Notes: generated from the letters alone by a model not told the origin. A stretch of DNA of 31,661 nucleotides from Clostridia bacterium (GCA_017620455.1 JAFZQK010000023.1:1-31661), one strand, 5' to 3'; shown: positions 21,823 to 30,419, counted from the first letter of the stretch. Numbers and translations are program-made.

Positions 21823-21852
21823 TTGCCGCGCCAAGGGCTTTTTTGGTAAAAT
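21823..21852 (+). promoter_or_regulatory. Promoter of the leucine-rich-repeat lipoprotein gene
   Basis: TTGCCG (21823-21828), 18 nt, TAAAAT (21847-21852), four and five matches out of six. Confidence 0.5.
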
Positions 21853-21884
21853 AACCTGACAGAACCGAAAAGGAGGAAACAGAC

Positions 21885-22856
21885 ATGAAAAAGATCATCG
21901 GGCTGCTGCTGATCCTGGCGCTGGCGGCGGCGCTGCTGTGCGGCTGCGGAAACGACGAAGGCAAGCCGGCGGAAAACGGAAACGGCGGCGCGGCGGCGGC
22001 CAGTGTTCCGGCCCGCAGGGAAACCCCGGCGGAAAAATTCGATTACCGGGCATACGACGACCGCGTGGAAATCAAGGGCTATCTGGGCGAGGAGCCTGAC
22101 GTGGTGATCCCGGCCAAAATCGAGGGGAAGCCGGTGCAGTACGTGACCATAGAAGAGAATGAAGTCATCAGGTCCGTCGTGTTTCCCGAGGGGATCGACA
22201 ACGTGTGGTCAATGAAAAACTGCAGCAATCTGGAAAAGGCGACGCTGCCCTCCACCGTGAAAAAGATCTGGAAATCCGCCTTCCGGGGCACGGCGCTGAA
22301 GGAAATCAATCTGCCGGAGGGCCTGGAGGAAATCGACAGTTACGTCTTCTGTGACACGCAGCTGACCCGGATCGTCTTTCCTCAAAGCCTGAAAGGAATT
22401 GGGGAAAATGCGTTCAGCGGCACCGGAATTACCGAGCTTGAGATCCCGTCCGGCGTGTCGCTCAATTACGAAGCATTCAAAGAATGCGACGCCCTGAAAA
22501 AGATCACCTTCCACAATACGGACGATAACATGAATCCGCTGCAGATCCCCAGCCTGGAGGAAGCGATCGTCGCCGAAGGATGCACGAAGCTGCGGGGGCA
22601 GATGTTCCGGGACTGCAAAAACCTCACCTCCGTCTCCCTGCCCTCCACGCTGACCTTTATCGGCGGCAATATGTTCATCAACTGTGAAAACCTGAAGGAC
22701 CTGACCATCCCGGAGAGCGTGACGCAGATCGAATACGGCGCCTTCAACCATACCACCATCCTGCACGTGAAATCGGGCAGCTACGCCGAAACCCGGCTCC
22801 GGGACGGATTGCCGAATTATCCCCAGGACCCGTACTCGAATTACGTGGTCGACTGA
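21885..22856 (+). CDS. Leucine-rich-repeat (LRR_5/BspA-type) lipoprotein
   Basis: The 323-residue protein begins with a lipoprotein signal (MKKIIGLLLILALAAALLCG, lipobox L-C-G-C with the acylated Cys at 21), then a low-complexity linker. From about residue 95 there are repeated short leucine-rich units of the BspA/TpLRR type, for example LEKATLPSTVKKIWKSAFRGT, LKEINLPEGLEEIDSYVF and LTSVSLPSTLTFIGGNMF. Such proteins sit on the cell surface and often mediate binding to host or bacterial ligands. Its base composition is slightly less GC-rich than that of the flanking genes. An AAGGAGG site precedes the start. It is monocistronic. Confidence 0.88.
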   Translation: MKKIIGLLLILALAAALLCGCGNDEGKPAENGNGGAAAASVPARRETPAEKFDYRAYDDRVEIKGYLGEEPDVVIPAKIEGKPVQYVTIEENEVIRSVVFPEGIDNVWSMKNCSNLEKATLPSTVKKIWKSAFRGTALKEINLPEGLEEIDSYVFCDTQLTRIVFPQSLKGIGENAFSGTGITELEIPSGVSLNYEAFKECDALKKITFHNTDDNMNPLQIPSLEEAIVAEGCTKLRGQMFRDCKNLTSVSLPSTLTFIGGNMFINCENLKDLTIPESVTQIEYGAFNHTTILHVKSGSYAETRLRDGLPNYPQDPYSNYVVD

Positions 22857-22875
22857 GGGCTTTGAAACGATAAGG

Positions 22876-22910
22876 AAAAAGGGAACGCGACGGACGCGTT
22901 CCCTTTTTTT
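22876..22910. terminator. Bidirectional terminator between LRR lipoprotein and GlsB genes
   Basis: AAAAAGGGAACGCG (22876-22889) pairs with CGCGTTCCCTTTTT (22895-22908) around a 5-nt loop. A and T tracts on both sides allow use in either direction. Confidence 0.87.
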
Positions 22911-22916
22911 GTTTGC

Positions 22917-23174
22917 TTATTCCTTGGACGTGCGCTTTTGCAGCGTGTTCCAGATCCACAGCAGCAGGCAGGCCCCGGCCACGGCCACCAGCAGGCTGTA
23001 AAGATTGAAGCCGTCCACGCCGCCGAAGCCCAGCAGGCTGGCCGCCAGGCCGCCCAGCCCCGCGCCCAGGATGCCCACCAGGATGTTTCCCCCCAGGCCG
23101 CGCTGCTCGCCCATGATCTTGCCCGCGATCCATCCGGCCACCGCGCCCAGGATCAGCCACAGAAGAATGCTCAT
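22917..23174 (-). CDS. GlsB/YeaQ/YmgE family membrane protein
   Basis: The 85-residue protein has three hydrophobic segments and the family pattern LLWLILGAVAGWIAGKIMG, then GGNILVGILGAGLGGLAASLLGF. Members are small inner-membrane proteins linked to general and envelope stress in many bacteria; their biochemical role is unknown. The start at 23174 has AAGGAGGG about 10 nt upstream. A weak -10 (TATGAT) is visible at 23207-23202 on the minus strand. The 200 bases between this gene and the PII-like gene otherwise hold only the opposing promoters. Confidence 0.9.
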   Translation of the reverse strand: MSILLWLILGAVAGWIAGKIMGEQRGLGGNILVGILGAGLGGLAASLLGFGGVDGFNLYSLLVAVAGACLLLWIWNTLQKRTSKE

Positions 23175-23300
23175 CGGAAAAACCCTCCTTTCCTTCGCTT
23201 TATCATATTCCAAAGGCGGCGGTTTGAAACGGCGGCGGGCCTGGAAAATAGCGGCAGCGCCCGCAGAGGCCAAATTTCGCCAAAAAACGGCGCGGAAGGC

Positions 23301-23329
23301 TTGCATTTCGCCCCGGCCGGGCATACAAT
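23301..23329 (+). promoter_or_regulatory. Promoter of the PII-like/antiporter operon
   Basis: TTGCAT (23301-23306), 17 nt, TACAAT (23324-23329). Confidence 0.65.
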
Positions 23330-23376
23330 ACAGAATTGTGCGAAAGCACCAGAAGGAAAAGAAAGAAGGATGAACC

Positions 23377-23718
23377 ATGCAGGTATTCGTATTCGTGCTG
23401 AATCGGACCGAGCATTTGGAGCATTTGCTGCAGGAATTTACCGATCACGGCCTTAAGGGCGCCACCGTGCTGGACAGCCGGGGCATGGCCCGTATCCTGC
23501 ATACGGAGGATGAAATGCCCATTTTCTACGGCCTGCGCGCCATTCTGGAGCCGGAACGCCGCATCAGCAAGACCATCTTCTGCGTGATGGAGGACAGCCA
23601 GGTGGAGATCGCCCGGAAGATCGTCAACGACGTCACCGGCGGCCTGGACCATCCGGACTCCGGCATCATGTTCGCCCTGCCGGTCACCTTTACGGAAGGA
23701 CTGGTAAAGAAGAAATGA
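23377..23718 (+). CDS. Small PII-like protein coupled to the antiporter
   Basis: The 113-residue protein has an alternating beta-alpha pattern of ferredoxin-like/PII type: strand MQVFVFVLN, helix LEHLLQEFTDHGLKG, strand ATVLDSRGM, then a loop and strand TIFCVMED, helix VEIARKIVNDVTG and strand GIMFALPV. No exact GlnB T-loop motif is present, so it is not a nitrogen regulator by sequence. PII-like proteins next to transporters bind nucleotides and control transport (for example SbtB and CutA-like relatives), so a regulatory subunit of the antiporter is a fair inference. The stop overlaps the antiporter start (ATGA), which supports a joint role. Confidence 0.65.
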   Translation: MQVFVFVLNRTEHLEHLLQEFTDHGLKGATVLDSRGMARILHTEDEMPIFYGLRAILEPERRISKTIFCVMEDSQVEIARKIVNDVTGGLDHPDSGIMFALPVTFTEGLVKKK

Positions 23719-24923
23719 ACACGCTGCTCATCATCGGCATCGCCATCGCGGCCGGGCTGCTGGTCAGCCGCGGGGCGCGGGCCGTCAAGCTGCCCAACGT
23801 CACGGCCTTCCTGGTGGCGGGGCTGATCATCGGCCCCTGCGTCGGCGGGCTGATCAACAGGGAAACCGCCGCCTCCTTGGACGTTATTTCCGATGCGGCG
23901 CTGGGCTTCATCGCCTATTCCATCGGCGGCGAATTCAAGCTGAGCTATCTGAAGAAGATCGGCAAGGCCCCGCTGACCATCACGGCCTTCCAGGGCCTGG
24001 CGACGGCCTTCTGCGTGGACGTGGGCCTGATCGCGCTGAGCTTTATTTTCCCCTCCCTGGGCATCACCGTGCCCATGGCCCTGCTGCTGGGCGCCATCGC
24101 CCTGGCCACCGCCCCCGCCGCCACGCTGATGGTGGTGCGCCAGTACAAGGCGGACGGCCCGGTGACCCGGATGCTGCTGCCCGTGGTGGCTATGGACGAC
24201 GCCCTGGGCCTGATGGTATACAGCATTTCTTCCTCCGTGGCCGAGGGCATGATGGGCGGGGAAATGACCGCGCAGAGCATGGTGCTTTCCCCGCTGATCG
24301 AGATTTTCGGCAGCGTCGCCCTGGGGGCGGCCCTGGGGGCCGTGCTGGGCTTCTGCGCCCGGTTCTTCGCCAGCCGGGGGAATAAGCTGGCCCTGTCCAT
24401 CGCCGCGGTGTTCGCCGGGGTGGGCCTGTGCAGCATGTGGAATCTGTCTTCCCTGCTGGTGTGCATGATGATCGGCGCGGTGATGGTGAATACCAGCCAG
24501 CAGCGCCAGGTGCTCATGGAGCAGTGCGATCGCTTCACCCCGCCGCTGTTCCTGCTGTTCTTCGTGCTTTCCGGCGCGGATCTGGATCTGTCCGTGCTGC
24601 CCCAGGTGGGGGTCATCGGCGTGGTGTACCTGGTGCTGCGCTGCACGGGCAAGTGGGGCGGCACCATGCTGGGCGCCCATTGCGTGCATGCGGATGACAA
24701 TATCAAAAAATACCTGGGCCTCACGCTGCTGCCCCAGGCCGGCGTGGCCATCGGCATGGCGGCGCTGGTGAACAGCAAATTCAACAAAACCCCGGAAATG
24801 ATCGCCATGAGCACCCGGATCAACACCATCGTGCTGGCCGGCGTGCTGATTTTCGAGCTGATCGGCCCCATCATCACCAAATGGGCGCTGACGAAGGCCG
24901 GGGAGATCTCCGCGGCGAAATAA
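23715..24923 (+). CDS. Cation:proton antiporter, CPA2 (KefB/NapA-like) family
   Basis: The 402-residue membrane protein has about 12 hydrophobic segments and the CPA2 features: an N-terminal helix followed by LPNVTAFLVAGLIIGP, the AMDDALGLMVYSIS stretch with the paired Asp that binds Na+/H+ in electrogenic members (residues near 158-159), and the C-terminal LGLTLLPQAGVAIGMAALV. There is no C-terminal TrkA-N domain such as Kef has. Exchange of Na+ or K+ for protons is the family role. It is coupled to the PII-like gene and closed by a terminator at 24931-24976. Confidence 0.9.
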   Translation: MNTLLIIGIAIAAGLLVSRGARAVKLPNVTAFLVAGLIIGPCVGGLINRETAASLDVISDAALGFIAYSIGGEFKLSYLKKIGKAPLTITAFQGLATAFCVDVGLIALSFIFPSLGITVPMALLLGAIALATAPAATLMVVRQYKADGPVTRMLLPVVAMDDALGLMVYSISSSVAEGMMGGEMTAQSMVLSPLIEIFGSVALGAALGAVLGFCARFFASRGNKLALSIAAVFAGVGLCSMWNLSSLLVCMMIGAVMVNTSQQRQVLMEQCDRFTPPLFLLFFVLSGADLDLSVLPQVGVIGVVYLVLRCTGKWGGTMLGAHCVHADDNIKKYLGLTLLPQAGVAIGMAALVNSKFNKTPEMIAMSTRINTIVLAGVLIFELIGPIITKWALTKAGEISAAK

Positions 24924-24930
24924 CGGCAAA

Positions 24931-24976
24931 CGGAAAACCGCCCCTGGCGCAGCCTGCGTCAAGGGCGGTTTTTCCG
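24931..24976. terminator. Bidirectional terminator between antiporter and secreted-protein genes
   Basis: CGGAAAACCGCCC (24931-24943) pairs imperfectly with GGGCGGTTTTTCCG (24963-24976), with a partly paired 19-nt interior. The T tract (24969-24973) serves the plus strand and the A tract (24934-24937) the minus strand. Confidence 0.7.
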
Positions 24977-24986
24977 TGCGGAAGGG

Positions 24987-25661
24987 TTATTTCAGGTTCA
25001 GGCACACTTCGGCCACGCCGATGGCGTCCTCGATCACGCCGGCGTCCGCCCAGCAGCCCAGGAGCCACTCGGTATAGGCGTCCAGCAGGGCGTCTTCATC
25101 GGTGTTCGGCGTTTCCGCGGCGAAGGCCCGCAGCAGCTTTTCCTGCAGGATCTCGTCCCGGGCCTGCTGCACAAGGGCGTCCTTGGTCAGCCCCCAGGCG
25201 GCGAAGTAATTTTCCACGGTTTCATCCGGGTTGGTGGAGGGCGCGTATTCCGCGGCGGGCAGGTGCGCCATGCCGGCGTCGCTCATGGCGGTTTCCCGAT
25301 AGCCCTGCCAGGCGCTTTCGGCCCGCTCGGCGGCGTCGGCTTCTTCCTCCGCAGTCAGCTTATCCACGCCCTTTTCCGCGGCCTGGGCGCGGATCACGAT
25401 CTGCAATTCCAGATCAAAGAGCACCTTGCTCATGGCGTCGATGATGTTCAGGGAATCCTTGACGTCGTAATCGTAGTCCATGGCCGCGCCGCTCAGCGCC
25501 GCTTGGATCTGGTACAGCCGCATGGCGGCTTCCAGTTCCTCCGGGGAAATCACCGTTTCACCCAACGTGGCCGCGGTATCGCTGTAATACTCCGCCTGGG
25601 CGCAGACCGTGCCCATGGCCAAAAGGGCCAGCGCCAGAATAACTGACAGGATGCGTTTCAT
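24987..25661 (-). CDS. Secreted alpha-helical protein, possibly SurA/PrsA N-domain-like
   Basis: The 224-residue protein starts with a typical signal peptide (MKRILSVILALALLAMGTVCAQA). The mature part is helical and acidic with LGETVISPEELEAAMRLYQIQAAL, which resembles the N-terminal chaperone domain of SurA/PrsA-type foldases. No PPIase domain is present. No lipobox is seen, since the signal ends in CAQA and suits signal peptidase I. The function is therefore unproven; a secreted chaperone-like or structural role is possible. The start at 25661 has AAGGAGG just upstream and its own promoter at 25716-25743. Confidence 0.65.
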   Translation of the reverse strand: MKRILSVILALALLAMGTVCAQAEYYSDTAATLGETVISPEELEAAMRLYQIQAALSGAAMDYDYDVKDSLNIIDAMSKVLFDLELQIVIRAQAAEKGVDKLTAEEEADAAERAESAWQGYRETAMSDAGMAHLPAAEYAPSTNPDETVENYFAAWGLTKDALVQQARDEILQEKLLRAFAAETPNTDEDALLDAYTEWLLGCWADAGVIEDAIGVAEVCLNLK

Positions 25662-25715
25662 GTTCCCTTTTCCTCCTTCATTGATCCGTCCCGTTTGCGT
25701 AACGGGCGTAATCCC

Positions 25716-25743
25716 ATTATACCTGTTTTTTTGCCAAATGCAA
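25716..25743 (-). promoter_or_regulatory. Promoter of the secreted helical protein gene
   Basis: On the minus strand, TTGCAT (25743-25738), 16 nt, and a perfect TATAAT (25721-25716). Confidence 0.6.
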
Positions 25744-25810
25744 ATATCCCGGCGCGGGAAGGCGAGATTTTTACACCTTTTTCCCCCGCCGCCGGGGGGC
25801 GGTTTGCCGC

Positions 25811-25839
25811 TTGCAATGCGGTTGCGCCCATGATATAAT
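25811..25839 (+). promoter_or_regulatory. Promoter of the ktrB-ktrA operon
   Basis: TTGCAA (25811-25816), 17 nt, and a perfect TATAAT (25834-25839) with an extended TG at 25831-25832. The leader of about 55 nt is too short for a ydaO-type c-di-AMP riboswitch. Confidence 0.72.
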
Positions 25840-25899
25840 TTTGCCGGCCGAGCAGAGAAAAAACGGCGCCCGGCCGATCGCGCGCCGGAGGAAGAAACG

Positions 25900-27258
25900 A
25901 TGGGTTCCAAAGCGAGGCAATGGTTTGATAAGCTGCTGCAGCGGCCCGAGCGTTTGCTGGCCCTGGGCTTTCTGGTGCTGATCCTGGTGGGATCGGCGCT
26001 GCTTTCGCTGCCCGTTTCCGCCCGGAACGGGCAGGGCATCGGCTATTTCAACGGCCTGTTCACCGCCACCTCCGCGGTGTGCGTCACGGGCCTGGTGGCC
26101 GTGGATACGGCGACGGCGTTTGCGCCCTTCGGCCAGGCGGTGCTGCTGGTGCTGATCCAGGTGGGCGGGCTGGGGTTCATGGTGTTCGCCACGCTGGTCA
26201 TGTCCATGCTGGGGCACCGGTTTTCCCTGAAGGGGCGGATGCTGATCCGGGAATCCATGAATGTCACTTCCGCCGCGGGGCTGGTGAAGCTGAGCCGGAT
26301 CTACGGCCTGATGGCCTTGGGGATCGAATTGATCGGCGCGGCGCTTCTGGCCGTCCGCTTCGTGCCCGCCTACGGCTGGGGCAGGGGGCTGTGGTTCTCC
26401 CTGTTCCATGCGGTCAGCGCGTTCTGCAACGCGGGGTTTGATCTGATGGGCCATTTTTCCAGCCTCACCGCCTTTTCCCGGGATCCGCTGGTGCTTTTGA
26501 CGGTGGCGGGGCTCATCATCCTGGGGGGATTGGGCTTTTCGGTGATCCTGGAAACGGTGCGGCGGAAGGAAAGCGGGCGGGGGCTGTCCCTGCACGCCAG
26601 GATCGTGCTGGTCACCACGGGCGTTCTGCTGGTGGCGGGCACGCTGTTCTACGGCGCCATGGAAAACGGCCGCACGCTGAACGGCGGCGCCGGGGAAAAC
26701 GTGCTCAACGCCTTATTCCAGTCCGTCACCATGCGCACGGCGGGCTTCAATTCCGTGGATCTGTCCGCCATGAGCGACGGGAGCAAGTTCTTTTCCTGCC
26801 TGCTGATGCTGGTGGGCGCGTCCCCGGCCTCCACCGGCGGCGGGATCAAGACCACCACCGTCGCCGCGGTGATATTGCTGGTGGTCAGCGTGGTGAAGGG
26901 CGAAAACGAGGTGAATATCGCCAGGCGCCGGCTGGGGGCGGGCATCGCCCTGCGGGCCCTGGCGGTGACCGCCATCGCCCTGGGCATGCTGATCCTGGGC
27001 ACGCTGCTGATCACGGTGTTCGAGGGCGGGCGCTATCCGCTGTCGGATATTTTGTTTGAAACGTCATCCGCCGTGGCCACGGTGGGGGTCAGTTCCATCG
27101 GGTCGCCCAATCTGTCCCTGCCCAGCAGGATCACCCTGCTGCCCATGATGTTCCTGGGCCGGGTGGGGCCCATGACGCTGGCGGTGGCCCTGGCCAAGCG
27201 GCAGACCAAGGCCGTCAACCAGATCAAATACCCCGAGGAGCAGATCATGATCGGATAA
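25900..27258 (+). CDS. ktrB: TrkH/KtrB family potassium uptake channel subunit
   Basis: The 452-residue membrane protein has the four M1-P-M2 repeats of the Trk/Ktr family. Four selectivity-filter segments are recognisable: TSAVCVTGL, SAFCNAGF, TMRTAGFN and SAVATVGVS, each with the conserved Gly. The gating-loop region ASPASTGGGIKTTT follows the third filter. KtrB forms the K+ pore and works with the cytosolic ring protein KtrA, which is encoded next. The AGGAGG-like site is about 10 nt from the ATG. K+ uptake by Ktr systems in Bacillota is usually controlled by c-di-AMP through KtrA. Confidence 0.95.
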   Translation: MGSKARQWFDKLLQRPERLLALGFLVLILVGSALLSLPVSARNGQGIGYFNGLFTATSAVCVTGLVAVDTATAFAPFGQAVLLVLIQVGGLGFMVFATLVMSMLGHRFSLKGRMLIRESMNVTSAAGLVKLSRIYGLMALGIELIGAALLAVRFVPAYGWGRGLWFSLFHAVSAFCNAGFDLMGHFSSLTAFSRDPLVLLTVAGLIILGGLGFSVILETVRRKESGRGLSLHARIVLVTTGVLLVAGTLFYGAMENGRTLNGGAGENVLNALFQSVTMRTAGFNSVDLSAMSDGSKFFSCLLMLVGASPASTGGGIKTTTVAAVILLVVSVVKGENEVNIARRRLGAGIALRALAVTAIALGMLILGTLLITVFEGGRYPLSDILFETSSAVATVGVSSIGSPNLSLPSRITLLPMMFLGRVGPMTLAVALAKRQTKAVNQIKYPEEQIMIG

Positions 27259-27263
27259 GCCGC

Positions 27264-27290
27264 CGCGCGGCCGCCGGGGGCGCGTTTTTT
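27264..27290 (+). terminator. Possible attenuator between ktrB and ktrA
   Basis: CGCGC (27264-27268) and GCGCG (27280-27284) can pair around an 11-nt loop and are followed by six T. The stem is short, so partial read-through into ktrA is likely. It might set more KtrB than KtrA message. Confidence 0.4.
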
Positions 27291-27355
27291 CCCGGATGAT
27301 CCCCGGTATCGCAGGCAAAGCAGGCGCTGACAAAAGCAAGGACGGAGGGAAAACC

Positions 27356-28012
27356 ATGAAGGGAAAGAAAAAGCAATTCCTGGTGCTGGGCCTGGGGCGG
27401 TTCGGATCCGCGGTGGCCCGGTCCTTATGTGAAATGGGCCACGAGGTGCTGGCGGTGGACAGCGACGCGGAGGCGGTGCAGGATATCTCCCCTCATGTGA
27501 CCCAGGCCGTCCAGGCCGACGCCACGGACGACGAGGTGTTTTCCTCCCTGGATGCGGGGAACTACGACGCGGCCATCGTGTCTATCGGCTCCAACGTGCG
27601 GGATTCCATCCTCATCAGCGTGCTGTGCAAGGAGGCCGGGGTGCCCCTGGTGGTGGCCAAGGCCAGCGACGATCTGCACGCCAAGGTGCTTTCCAAGGTG
27701 GGGGTGGACCGGGTGGTGTTCCCGGAAAGGGACATGGGCCAGCGCGCGGCCCGGGCCCTGGTAATGCCCCAGATGCTGGATCTGATGACCCTCACCGGCG
27801 ACGCCCGGGTGGCGGAAATGCACCTGCCGGAAAAATGGCAGAACAAGACCCTGGTGCAGGCGGATATCCGCCGGAACTGGGGCGTCACCGTGCTGGCCGT
27901 GCGCCGGGGCGATCAGACCATCACCACCCTGAACGCGGATTTCCTGCTTCTGCCGGAAGATATCGTGCTGGTGCTGGGCACCCAGCAGGCCATCGACGCC
28001 ATCCAGGACTGA
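27356..28012 (+). CDS. ktrA: KtrA-type potassium uptake regulatory subunit (TrkA family)
   Basis: The 218-residue cytosolic protein has an N-terminal RCK/TrkA-N Rossmann domain with GLGRFGSAVARSL (nucleotide-binding GxGxxG, residues 12-17), DSDAEAV at the end of the second strand, and a C-terminal RCK-C domain (about 140-218) that binds c-di-AMP in relatives. It forms an octameric ring below KtrB and gates the channel on ATP or ADP binding. The ATG at 27356 with GGAGGG upstream was preferred to an in-frame ATG 60 nt earlier that lacks a ribosome binding site. Confidence 0.95.
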   Translation: MKGKKKQFLVLGLGRFGSAVARSLCEMGHEVLAVDSDAEAVQDISPHVTQAVQADATDDEVFSSLDAGNYDAAIVSIGSNVRDSILISVLCKEAGVPLVVAKASDDLHAKVLSKVGVDRVVFPERDMGQRAARALVMPQMLDLMTLTGDARVAEMHLPEKWQNKTLVQADIRRNWGVTVLAVRRGDQTITTLNADFLLLPEDIVLVLGTQQAIDAIQD

Positions 28013-28064
28013 CCCGGAAAAAGCGGGCGGCCGCCGCGGCGGGAGGCCCGACCGGCGGCAATAA

Positions 28065-28122
28065 AAAAGCGCCTTTCGGCAGAGGGATTTTTTCTTCAGT
28101 CCCTCTCCCGGAAGGCGCTTTC
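28065..28122 (+). terminator. Large hairpin after ktrA overlapping the 3' end of a GNAT gene
   Basis: AAAGCGCCTT with its extension to AGAGGGA pairs imperfectly with TCCCTCT...AAGGCGCTTT, with a T run in the loop. It includes the last codons of the convergent GNAT gene. It may block read-through between the two convergent genes. Confidence 0.45.
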
Positions 28123-28620
28123 CGTCAGCTCGTAATCCACCGCGGACTGCATCTTTCCCAGCTGATCCCGCCAGGAATCGTACCGGACACCGGTTTTCCG
28201 AAAGCCCAGCAGCTCGTACACGTGCTGGGCGCGCTTGTTGTTCAGATTGGTGTCCAGCACGATCCTGCCGCAGCCCCGGTCCAGCAGCGCCCGGATCAGC
28301 AGCCGCAGGGCCGCCCGGCCGAGGCCCCGTTCCTGATAAGCCGCTTCGCAGATCTTGATGCCGATTTCGGCGCTTCCGTCCGCCAGGATGCGGTAGCTCA
28401 TTTCCCCCACGGGCCGGCCGTCGGATTCCAGGATCAGGCGGCGGCGGGTATCGTCGGTGTCGCCTTCCAGCTGCGCGGCCACGGCTTCCGCGGAGGTGCC
28501 CAGGCCCAGGGGGAAGCCGGCGTGGGCCATCACCGCCCCGTCGTTCCACCAGGCGGCCAGAAGCGGCGCGTCCGCCTTTTCGGCGTTCCGGATGCGGACG
28601 CCGTTTTTTTCAAGCTCCAT
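28096..28620 (-). CDS. GNAT family N-acetyltransferase (RimJ/RimL-like)
   Basis: The 174-residue protein has the GNAT fold: N-terminal strand GVRIRNAEKADAPLLAAWWND, the acetyl-CoA pyrophosphate loop QERGLGRAALRLLI (Q/R-x-x-G-x-G/A) near residues 95-108, and C-terminal NKRAQHVYELLGFRKTG typical of RimJ/L-like proteins. The substrate, an amine on a protein, antibiotic or small molecule, is not predictable. It is the third gene of a minus-strand operon, 18 nt after the metallophosphoesterase stop, and has AAAGGA as its ribosome binding site. Confidence 0.88.
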   Translation of the reverse strand: MELEKNGVRIRNAEKADAPLLAAWWNDGAVMAHAGFPLGLGTSAEAVAAQLEGDTDDTRRRLILESDGRPVGEMSYRILADGSAEIGIKICEAAYQERGLGRAALRLLIRALLDRGCGRIVLDTNLNNKRAQHVYELLGFRKTGVRYDSWRDQLGKMQSAVDYELTESAFRERD

Positions 28621-28638
28621 GGCGTTTTCCTTTCCATC

Positions 28639-29100
28639 TTACAGGGAGCGCAGTTCTGCCTCCACCGTCCCATCGGGACCGATGTGCAGAACGGCGTATT
28701 TGCCGCTCGCCGCTGCGCCGGGGTTCAGCAGCAGCACGCCCTGCCGCCATTGCATTTTCTGCACGTGGGTATGGCCGTAAAGGGCGGCGCGGCAGTTTTC
28801 CCGCAGCGCCAGGGAGAGCAGATCGTCCGTGCCGTCCTTCACGTGCTGGAAGTGCCCGTGGGTGAGCAGAAGCCGCGCGCCGGAAAGCCCGATGATGTTC
28901 AGCGTGTCGCTGCGGAACAGATCGCAGTTGCCCGCCACCTGGTACACCGGGGGCAGGGGCACGTCCAGGGCGCGCAGGTCGTCATACCCGTCCCCCAGAT
29001 GGATCAGGGCGTCCAGGGGGCCTTCCGCCTCCATCTTCATCAGAATGGTGTTCAGCCGCCCGGTGAAATAATGGGAATCGCTCAGCACGCCCACGCGCAT
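28639..29100 (-). CDS. YfcE/MJ0936-type metallophosphoesterase
   Basis: The 153-residue protein has the full set of calcineurin-like motifs: GVLSDSH (residues 4-10), HLGDG, GNCD (near 57), LTHGH and GHTH (near 108-111), which bind two metal ions. YfcE-type enzymes hydrolyse phosphodiesters; a physiological substrate is generally unknown. It often stands next to rph-rdgB genes in Bacillota, as here: its ATG overlaps the rdgB stop by one base (TGATG), so translation is coupled. Confidence 0.92.
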   Translation of the reverse strand: MRVGVLSDSHYFTGRLNTILMKMEAEGPLDALIHLGDGYDDLRALDVPLPPVYQVAGNCDLFRSDTLNIIGLSGARLLLTHGHFQHVKDGTDDLLSLALRENCRAALYGHTHVQKMQWRQGVLLLNPGAAASGKYAVLHIGPDGTVEAELRSL

Positions 29101-30419
29101 CAGGGCAGCTCCTCCAGATAGGGCAGCATCAGCCGCATGGCCTGGGCCCGGTGGCTGATGCGGTTCTTTTCTTCCTGGGCCATTTCGGCGAAGGTTTCGC
29201 CGCTGAGATATTCAAAATACGGGTCGTAGCCGAAGCCGCCGTTCCCCCGGGGGGCGAAGGTGATCACCCCGGGGCAGCTGCCCTGGACGGTGTGAGTTTC
29301 GCCGTTGGGCAGGCACAGGGCCATGGCGCAGACGAACTGGGCCGTGCGGTCCTCGGCGGGCACGTCGGCCATGTTTTCGATCAGCAGATCGTTGTTGGCC
29401 CTGTCGTCCCCGTGATGGCCGCAGTACCGGGCGGAATGCACCCCGGGGTCGCCGTCCAGGGCGTCCACGGAAAGGCCGCTGTCGTCCCCCAGGGCGCACA
29501 GCCCGGTGGCCTTCGCTACGGCCCGGGCTTTGATCAGGGCGTTTTCCTCGAAGGTGGCGCCGTTTTCGTCGATCTCGCCGGTGAAGCCCGCCTCCGCCAT
29601 GGAGATCACGTTCATCCTGTCGTCCACCATGTCGGAGATCTCCCGGATCTTGTGGGGGTTGTTGCTGGCGATCACCAGGGTGCGCCGGGGGGCGATCAGG
29701 GCGGCGCGGTCCCCCAGGGCCTCGCGCTGCTTTTCGTGCAGCTCCCGGACGCCCTTTTCCCCCAGGGCCAGGATCTGATTTAGCTCCGCCCGGGTGAAGG
29801 CCCGGCCTTCGCCGGTGCCCTGCAGCTCGATGAACGCGCCGTTCTCGTCCATCACGAAATTCATGTCCGTCTGGGCGGCGCTGTCTTCCAGGTAGCAAAG
29901 GTCCAGGCAGGGCACGTCCGAAACGATGCCGGCACTGACGGCGGCGATCTGGTGAACCACGGGGGATTCAGCCAGCTTTCCTTCCCGGATCAGCTTGCCG
30001 ACGGCGCAGCACAGGGCCACGAAGCCGCCGGTGATGGAGGCGGTGCGGGTGCCGCCGTCGGCCTCCAATACGTCGCAGTCCACGGTAATGGTGCGCTCGC
30101 CCAGGAAGCGGCGGTCCACCGCCTGGCGCAGCGCCCGGCCGATCAGCCGGCTGATCTCCACGCCCCGGCCGTCCTTTTTCAGGCCGTCCCTTTGCTTGCG
30201 GCGGCCGGTGGACGCGGGCAGCATGGCGTATTCCGCCGTGAGCCACCCCAGGCCTTTCCCCCGCAGGAAGGGGGGCACGCCCTCCTCCACCGAGGCGGTG
30301 CAGATGACCCGGGTGCCGCCGCAGCGGATCAGGCAGCTGCCGTCGGCGGTGGACACAAAATCGGGGATGATCTCGCAGGGGCGCAGTTCGTCCGGCATTC
30401 TCTGATCGGGGCGGGACAC
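29100..30419 (-). CDS. Bifunctional RNase PH / XTP-dITP pyrophosphatase (Rph-RdgB fusion)
   Basis: The 439-residue protein joins two enzymes. Residues 1-245 are RNase PH ([58 protein letters not shown]), the phosphorolytic 3' tRNA-trimming exonuclease. Residues about 248-439 are RdgB/HAM1 ([49 protein letters not shown]), which hydrolyses non-canonical XTP, dITP and ITP. Both parts look intact. Such fusions are known in some Firmicutes. GTG at 30419 was chosen because AAAGGA lies 9 nt upstream; the next in-frame ATG has no site. It is the first gene of the operon with metallophosphoesterase and GNAT genes. Confidence 0.95.
   Translation of the reverse strand: MSRPDQRMPDELRPCEIIPDFVSTADGSCLIRCGGTRVICTASVEEGVPPFLRGKGLGWLTAEYAMLPASTGRRKQRDGLKKDGRGVEISRLIGRALRQAVDRRFLGERTITVDCDVLEADGGTRTASITGGFVALCCAVGKLIREGKLAESPVVHQIAAVSAGIVSDVPCLDLCYLEDSAAQTDMNFVMDENGAFIELQGTGEGRAFTRAELNQILALGEKGVRELHEKQREALGDRAALIAPRRTLVIASNNPHKIREISDMVDDRMNVISMAEAGFTGEIDENGATFEENALIKARAVAKATGLCALGDDSGLSVDALDGDPGVHSARYCGHHGDDRANNDLLIENMADVPAEDRTAQFVCAMALCLPNGETHTVQGSCPGVITFAPRGNGGFGYDPYFEYLSGETFAEMAQEEKNRISHRAQAMRLMLPYLEELP

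Noticed and set aside
25840..25899. A c-di-AMP riboswitch before ktrB
   Set aside because: The predicted leader is about 55 nt, too short, and no ydaO-type motifs are seen.
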